Of a stretch of 64,000 nt of DNA, positions 60,280 to 64,000 are shown piece after piece. The notes under the pieces are model-generated. The model did no database searches and had not been told where the DNA came from. It was given only the letters and a program-made list of their open reading frames with translations. The translations under genes and the position numbers were made by a program. Origin of the DNA: Leptothrix sp. (in: b-proteobacteria). GTDB lineage: Bacteria; Pseudomonadota; Gammaproteobacteria; Burkholderiales; Burkholderiaceae_C. Location of the stretch: contig PNKV01000007.1 of the NCBI GenBank assembly GCA_013822685.1, positions 1-64,000 of the forward strand, written 5' to 3'. The stretch's first letter is position 1. Every line of letters begins with the position of its first letter.

Positions 60280-61032
60280 ATGACCACGCCTTCCACCCAA
60301 CCCACCAACAAGCCCAATTCGGTCCCGCCCCTGAGCGATGCCGACATCAACGAGCTGGACGACCTGCTCGCCGCCGTGCCCGCGCCGCTCGAGGCGGTCG
60401 ATGCCGTGATGCTGGATGGCTACCTGTGCGGCATCTTGGTGCAGCCGGTGCTGCTGACGCCCGAGCAATGGCTGCCGCCCATCTTTGGTGAGAGCGGCCA
60501 GGTGCCTGCCCCCACCGAGGGCTGGACCGCCGCACAAAACACACGCTTGCTGGCGCTGATCGAGCGCCGCCGCGAAGAGATCCTGCGCGGCATCCTCGAA
60601 AACAGCTGGTTCGACCCCATCGTGCCCCAGCTGGAAGACGACGACGGCAACCTGCTGACCGGCAAAGACGCCATGGAAGGCCTGGGCTACTGGGTGGCTG
60701 GCTTCGAATGGGCGCTGGCCAACTTCCCGCAGCTCGAAGACCTGGGCAAGCCCGGCGTGCCCGACCTGCTCGATTCGCTGTGGCGCCACCTGCCCGAGCA
60801 AGACGAAACCCAGGCCGAGATGACCAAGGCCCTGGACCAGGAACACCCCCTGCGCAACCTGGACGAAGGCATCCAGCAACTGGTGTTTGACGTGGTGGAC
60901 CTGGCCGAAGTGGGCGTGGCCGAGCGCATCAAGGTGACCACCGTGAAGCACGAGACCCCCAAGCTGGGCCGCAACGACCCCTGCCATTGCGGCAGCGGCA
61001 AGAAGTTCAAGCAGTGCCACGGCGCCACCTGA
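60280..61032 (+). CDS. UPF0149/YecA family protein with C-terminal SEC-C zinc motif
   Basis: 250 residues. Residues about 15-190 match UPF0149 ([30 protein letters not shown], then [19 protein letters not shown] and [15 protein letters not shown]). The C-terminus is a SEC-C metal-binding motif: [19 protein letters not shown], with Cys-x-Cys and Cys-His. YecA is thought to bind the ribosome or SecA-related partners; the role here is uncertain. The start ATG at 60280 gives the usual length. Confidence 0.9.
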   Translation: MTTPSTQPTNKPNSVPPLSDADINELDDLLAAVPAPLEAVDAVMLDGYLCGILVQPVLLTPEQWLPPIFGESGQVPAPTEGWTAAQNTRLLALIERRREEILRGILENSWFDPIVPQLEDDDGNLLTGKDAMEGLGYWVAGFEWALANFPQLEDLGKPGVPDLLDSLWRHLPEQDETQAEMTKALDQEHPLRNLDEGIQQLVFDVVDLAEVGVAERIKVTTVKHETPKLGRNDPCHCGSGKKFKQCHGAT

Positions 61033-61100
61033 GTTGAGCTGAACCAGCCGCGTGCACAGCTCTTGCTTGTCCGGATGACCGGAACATTCAGGAGCGTGCT

Positions 61101-62351
61101 GTGGCTGATTTCAAGGTTTTCCTGCGCTCAGGACACTGGCCCACCCTCCTGGCCGCCTTCCTGTATTTCGACTTCACCTTCGCGATCTGGGTCTTGAACG
61201 GGGCCATGGCCCCCTTCATTAGCGAGACCTTCAACCTCGACGCCGCCCAGAAGGGCTTCATGGTGTCCGTGCCCATCATTGCCGGGGCGCTCATGCGCTT
61301 TCCGCTGGGCGTGCTCTCGCAGTACATCGGCCGCAAAAACGCGGCCATGGTCGAGATGGCCCTGATCGTCGTGGCCCTGCTGTATGGCTACCTCTTCGTC
61401 AACACGCACGGCGAGGTGCTGGCCATGGGCGTGTTGCTGGGCATCGCCGGGGGCAGCTTCGGCGTGGCGCTGTCATTGGGATCGGGCTGGTTCCCACCCA
61501 AGTACAAGGGCCTGGCCATGGGCATTGCCGGCGCGGGCAACTCGGGCACGGTGCTGGCGGTGCTGTTCGCGCCGCCCTTGGCCGTGCAGTTCGGGTGGAC
61601 CGCCGTGTATGGCCTGGCGGCCGGCACCATGCTGCTGCCCATGATCGTGATGTGGTTCTGCGCCAAAGAGCCGCCTGACATCGAAGAACACCAGACCTTG
61701 CGCGAACACACCGCCTGCTTGTTCGAAAAAGACGGCTGGTCCTTCAGCCTGATCTACGTCATCACCTTTGGTGGCTTCATTGGCCTGGCCAGCTTCCTGC
61801 CCACCTACTTCTACGACCAGTTCAAGGTCACCAAGGTTGAGGCCGGGCAACTCACCATGCTGGCCACCTTGATGGGCTCGGCGGTGCGCATCGTGGGCGG
61901 TTATGTGTCTGACCGCATCGGCGGCATCAACACCCTGAGCGGCGTGCTGGTGCTGGTGTGCATCACGCTGGTCTTGTGCGGCCTGGCGGGCTCGTCCGTC
62001 ACCGTGACCACCCTGCTCTTCATGCTGTGCTTCGCGGCGCTGGGGGCGGGCAACGGGGCCTTGTTCCAGCTGGTGCCATTGCGCTGGCCTTTGACCACGG
62101 CGGTGGCCGGCTCGATGATCGGCGAGATCGGCGCTTTGGGTGGTGGCTTCATCCCCAATGCCATGGGGCAATCCAAACAGCTCACCGGCAGCTACTTGTG
62201 GGGCTTTGTCGCCTTCGCCGTGCTGGCCGCCTTGATGCTGCTGATGCTGCGCACGGTGCAGGTTCGGTGGACGCGCACCTGGGCCGAGAAGGGCGGCCGG
62301 GCGCGGCCCACGGCGGCCCTCAGCAGCCGGGGGAAAAGCAGCCTCGTATAG
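61101..62351 (+). CDS. MFS transporter, NarK/nitrate-nitrite-like
   Basis: 416 residues and 12 membrane segments. The conserved motif GIAGGSFGVALSLGSGWFPP with KYKGLAMGIAGAGNSGTVLA is the nitrate signature of NarK/NasA-type MFS transporters, and the first helix LLAAFLYFDFTFAIWVLNGA is typical. It should move nitrate or nitrite across the inner membrane. The GTG at 61101 gives the family start MADFKVFLRSGHWP. No nitrate reductase or regulator gene is adjacent. Confidence 0.9.
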   Translation: MADFKVFLRSGHWPTLLAAFLYFDFTFAIWVLNGAMAPFISETFNLDAAQKGFMVSVPIIAGALMRFPLGVLSQYIGRKNAAMVEMALIVVALLYGYLFVNTHGEVLAMGVLLGIAGGSFGVALSLGSGWFPPKYKGLAMGIAGAGNSGTVLAVLFAPPLAVQFGWTAVYGLAAGTMLLPMIVMWFCAKEPPDIEEHQTLREHTACLFEKDGWSFSLIYVITFGGFIGLASFLPTYFYDQFKVTKVEAGQLTMLATLMGSAVRIVGGYVSDRIGGINTLSGVLVLVCITLVLCGLAGSSVTVTTLLFMLCFAALGAGNGALFQLVPLRWPLTTAVAGSMIGEIGALGGGFIPNAMGQSKQLTGSYLWGFVAFAVLAALMLLMLRTVQVRWTRTWAEKGGRARPTAALSSRGKSSLV

Positions 62352-62362
62352 ACTGCGGCGCG

Positions 62363-63175
62363 ATGCGCCTACAGTTGATGTCCGACCTCCACCTGGAGCG
62401 ATACCCCGATTTCCAGCCCAAGGCCGCGCCCGGTGCGGAGGTGCTCGTGCTGGCCGGCGACATCGGCTCTTACCAAAGCGGCTCGCGCCTGGCGGACGAG
62501 GATTTCGGGCTGGCCCGTTTTTCAACCCTGGTGCCCAACGCCCCCTGGAAGCACGTGCTCTTTGTGCCCGGCAACCACGAGTTCGATGGCCTGGAGTTCG
62601 ACGACACATATGCGCGCCTGCAGGCCACCTGCCAACGCCATGGCATCACCTGGCTGGACCGCGAAGTGGTCACGCTGGGTTCGGTGCGCTTTGTGGGCAC
62701 CACGCTGTGGAGCGATTTTGATGCCCTGGTCGACCCGCAAGCCCCGTTGACCAAGCAGCTGCAGGTGCGCGACAAGGCCTTCAGGGCCGCCAATTTCTAC
62801 CTGCGCAAGAACACCACGCTCAAGCAAGGCGAGCCCGTGCTGGCCGAAGCCATCCGCGAGATGTCGCTGCAATGCCAGGCCTGGTTACGCCAGGCGCTGT
62901 CGGTGCCGTTCGAGGGCAGCACGGTGGTGGTCACGCACTTCGCGCCCACCTTGCAAAGCGCCGATCCCCGCTACGGCCTGATGCCCGGGACGGCCGGCTT
63001 TTGCAACTCGCACGACGACCTGCTGCCACTGGCCCGGGTGTGGGCGCACGGCCACCTGCATTGCGCTCACGACTACCAGCACCGGGGATGCCGCGTGGTG
63101 GCCAACCCCCGGGGCTATGCCAGCAAGGGCGAGCAGGCCGCTTTCCGCGACGACTTTGTCATCCAGCTGGCCTGA
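62363..63175 (+). CDS. Metallophosphoesterase
   Basis: 270 residues with the calcineurin-like motifs SDLHLERYP, LAGDIGSY, PGNHEFDG, VVTHFAP and AHGHLHCAHD, giving the full dinuclear metal site. It probably hydrolyses a small phosphoester; the substrate is unknown. The stop of the transporter is 11 bases upstream. TATAGA at 62347-62352 ends ten bases before the ATG and no Shine-Dalgarno is clear. Confidence 0.92.
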   Translation: MRLQLMSDLHLERYPDFQPKAAPGAEVLVLAGDIGSYQSGSRLADEDFGLARFSTLVPNAPWKHVLFVPGNHEFDGLEFDDTYARLQATCQRHGITWLDREVVTLGSVRFVGTTLWSDFDALVDPQAPLTKQLQVRDKAFRAANFYLRKNTTLKQGEPVLAEAIREMSLQCQAWLRQALSVPFEGSTVVVTHFAPTLQSADPRYGLMPGTAGFCNSHDDLLPLARVWAHGHLHCAHDYQHRGCRVVANPRGYASKGEQAAFRDDFVIQLA

Positions 63176-63182
63176 AACTATC

Positions 63183-64000
63183 ATGCCGGTGATGAGCACC
63201 GATACCCACTCCATCCGCCGAGCCCGGCTCCTGCCCTGGCTGCTGACCGCCACCCTGCTCACCAGCTGTGCCACCGTCACCAATCCCGTGACGGGCTTGT
63301 CCGAGCGCACGGTGATGGATGAGAAAAGCGAGATCGCCGAAGGCGAAAAAGGCCACCAGCAGGTCTTGAAGGAATACGGCGTTTACGACAACCCCAAGGT
63401 CCAGGCCTACGTCAATGCCCTGGGCCAGCGCCTGGCCCAACAGTCGCACCGCAACACCCTCACCTGGCACTTCACGGTGCTGGACAGCCCCGAGATCAAC
63501 GCCTTCGCCCTGCCCGGCGGCTACGTCTACGTCACACGCGGGATCATGGCCTACATGGACAGCGAGGCCGACCTGGCGGGTGTGATCGGCCATGAGATCG
63601 GCCACGTCACCGCCCGCCATGGCGCACAGCGCGCCACCCGGCAGCAAACCGCCGGCTTTGGCGTGCTGGCCGCCAGCTTGCTGGGCGCCGTGCTCGAAAG
63701 CCAGGGCATGGGCGGTGCGGGCCAACTGGCCAGCCAGTTGTCGCAGAACGTGGCGGCGGGTTACATCGCCTCGTACAGCCGCGACCAGGAAACCCAGGCC
63801 GACCAGCTGGGCGCCGAGTACCTGGCCCGCAACCACTACAACCCGCAGAACATGGTCGATGTGATCAAGGTGCTGAAGGACCAGGAGCGCTTTGCCGACG
63901 ACACGGCACGGGCCGAGGGCCGCACCCCGGGCGCGCACGGCAACTGGCTGTCATCCCACCCCAGCAATGACAAGCGCCTGCAAGACATCACCCAGATCGC
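63183..64000 (+). CDS. M48 family metallopeptidase lipoprotein (partial)
   Basis: 272 codons are visible before the right edge; the C-terminus is missing. A signal peptide ends in LLTATLLTSCATVT, giving a lipobox with Cys29. HEIGH at 137-141 is the zinc motif and YSRDQETQADQLGAEYLA supplies the third ligand. It belongs to the BepA/LoiP-like M48 peptidases that work on outer-membrane proteins in the periplasm. An ATG three codons later (63192) is an alternative start. It follows the metallophosphoesterase gene by seven bases. Confidence 0.92.
   Translation, partial: MPVMSTDTHSIRRARLLPWLLTATLLTSCATVTNPVTGLSERTVMDEKSEIAEGEKGHQQVLKEYGVYDNPKVQAYVNALGQRLAQQSHRNTLTWHFTVLDSPEINAFALPGGYVYVTRGIMAYMDSEADLAGVIGHEIGHVTARHGAQRATRQQTAGFGVLAASLLGAVLESQGMGGAGQLASQLSQNVAAGYIASYSRDQETQADQLGAEYLARNHYNPQNMVDVIKVLKDQERFADDTARAEGRTPGAHGNWLSSHPSNDKRLQDITQI

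Noticed and set aside
60172-61020. The cupin frame extended upstream to 61020.
   Set aside because: That part is antisense to the UPF0149 gene; the ATG at 60171 gives the complete cupin.
1-64000. CRISPR arrays, tRNA or rRNA genes, prophage and insertion sequences.
   Set aside because: No spaced repeat series, cloverleaf-like gene, phage structural gene or transposase was recognised in reading both strands; small RNAs cannot be excluded without expression data.

Overview
This 64-kb window is chromosomal DNA from a GC-rich (about 65 percent by eye) betaproteobacterium, most likely order Burkholderiales. The indications are short gene spacing with many ATGA or TGATG start/stop overlaps, two proteins with PEP-CTERM tails, an intracellular-type PHA depolymerase with a cysteine nucleophile, and housekeeping genes (lpxC, glmS, glmU, ttcA, tldD/tldE, rluE) of proteobacterial type. 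No rRNA, tRNA, CRISPR array, prophage or insertion sequence was recognised. No stretch over 300 bases lacks a gene.

Layout. 1-5.3 kb: a partial MaoC/phosphotransacetylase gene cut by the left edge, a HbpS/GlcG-like protein, three exported proteins (one a lipocalin) and an arsR-acr3-arsC operon. 5.4-8.6 kb: an XRE regulator, then a methyltransferase reading frame that runs in frame, without a stop, into an ECF41-type sigma factor, followed by an AhpD-like gene. Two exact copies of the ECF41 promoter pattern (TGTCACA, 16 bases, CGTC) lie just before the sigma factor and just before the ahpD-like gene. 8.6-12.5 kb: HPF-like protein, pirin and azoreductase divergent from a LysR regulator, and an SPFH lipoprotein. 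12.5-26 kb: a Notum/pectin-acetylesterase-like secreted hydrolase, DUF899, RNase HI, rluE, a GNAT-DUF445-tldD-tldE cluster, a cytoplasmic PAS histidine kinase coupled to a DUF3606 gene, a PEP-CTERM glycerophosphodiesterase, tesB and a Tat-exported cholesterol-oxidase-like flavoprotein. 26-35.8 kb: a ParD-like gene coupled to a methionine aminopeptidase, a VOC protein, two AraC regulators, an amidase, two SDRs divergent from a LysR, and a nitronate monooxygenase/enoyl-CoA hydratase pair.

35.8-45.1 kb is the clearest accessory block. It is a type I restriction-modification operon (hsdM, hsdS, then an AlbA_2/ATPase-type gene, then hsdR) preceded by a vapBC-type toxin-antitoxin pair, all on the minus strand directly downstream of glmS. 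Inverted and direct repeats between the AlbA_2 gene and hsdR suggest hsdR is separately controlled.

45.1-64 kb returns to core functions: glmS and glmU (UDP-GlcNAc supply) with an Lrp/AsnC regulator and a membrane J-domain protein between them, a DUF4136 lipoprotein, ttcA, a HAF-repeat exported protein, folB with a pteridine-reductase-like SDR, a MidA-family methyltransferase, lpxC, a PEP-CTERM protein, the PHA depolymerase, a GST with a basic N-terminal tail, a cupin, a YecA/UPF0149 protein, an MFS transporter of the NarK type, a metallophosphoesterase and a partial M48 peptidase lipoprotein running off the right edge.

The most distinctive features are the ECF41 regulatory module embedded in a fused reading frame, the AlbA_2 gene with its operator-like repeats inside the restriction operon, and the ParD-like/methionine aminopeptidase pair.
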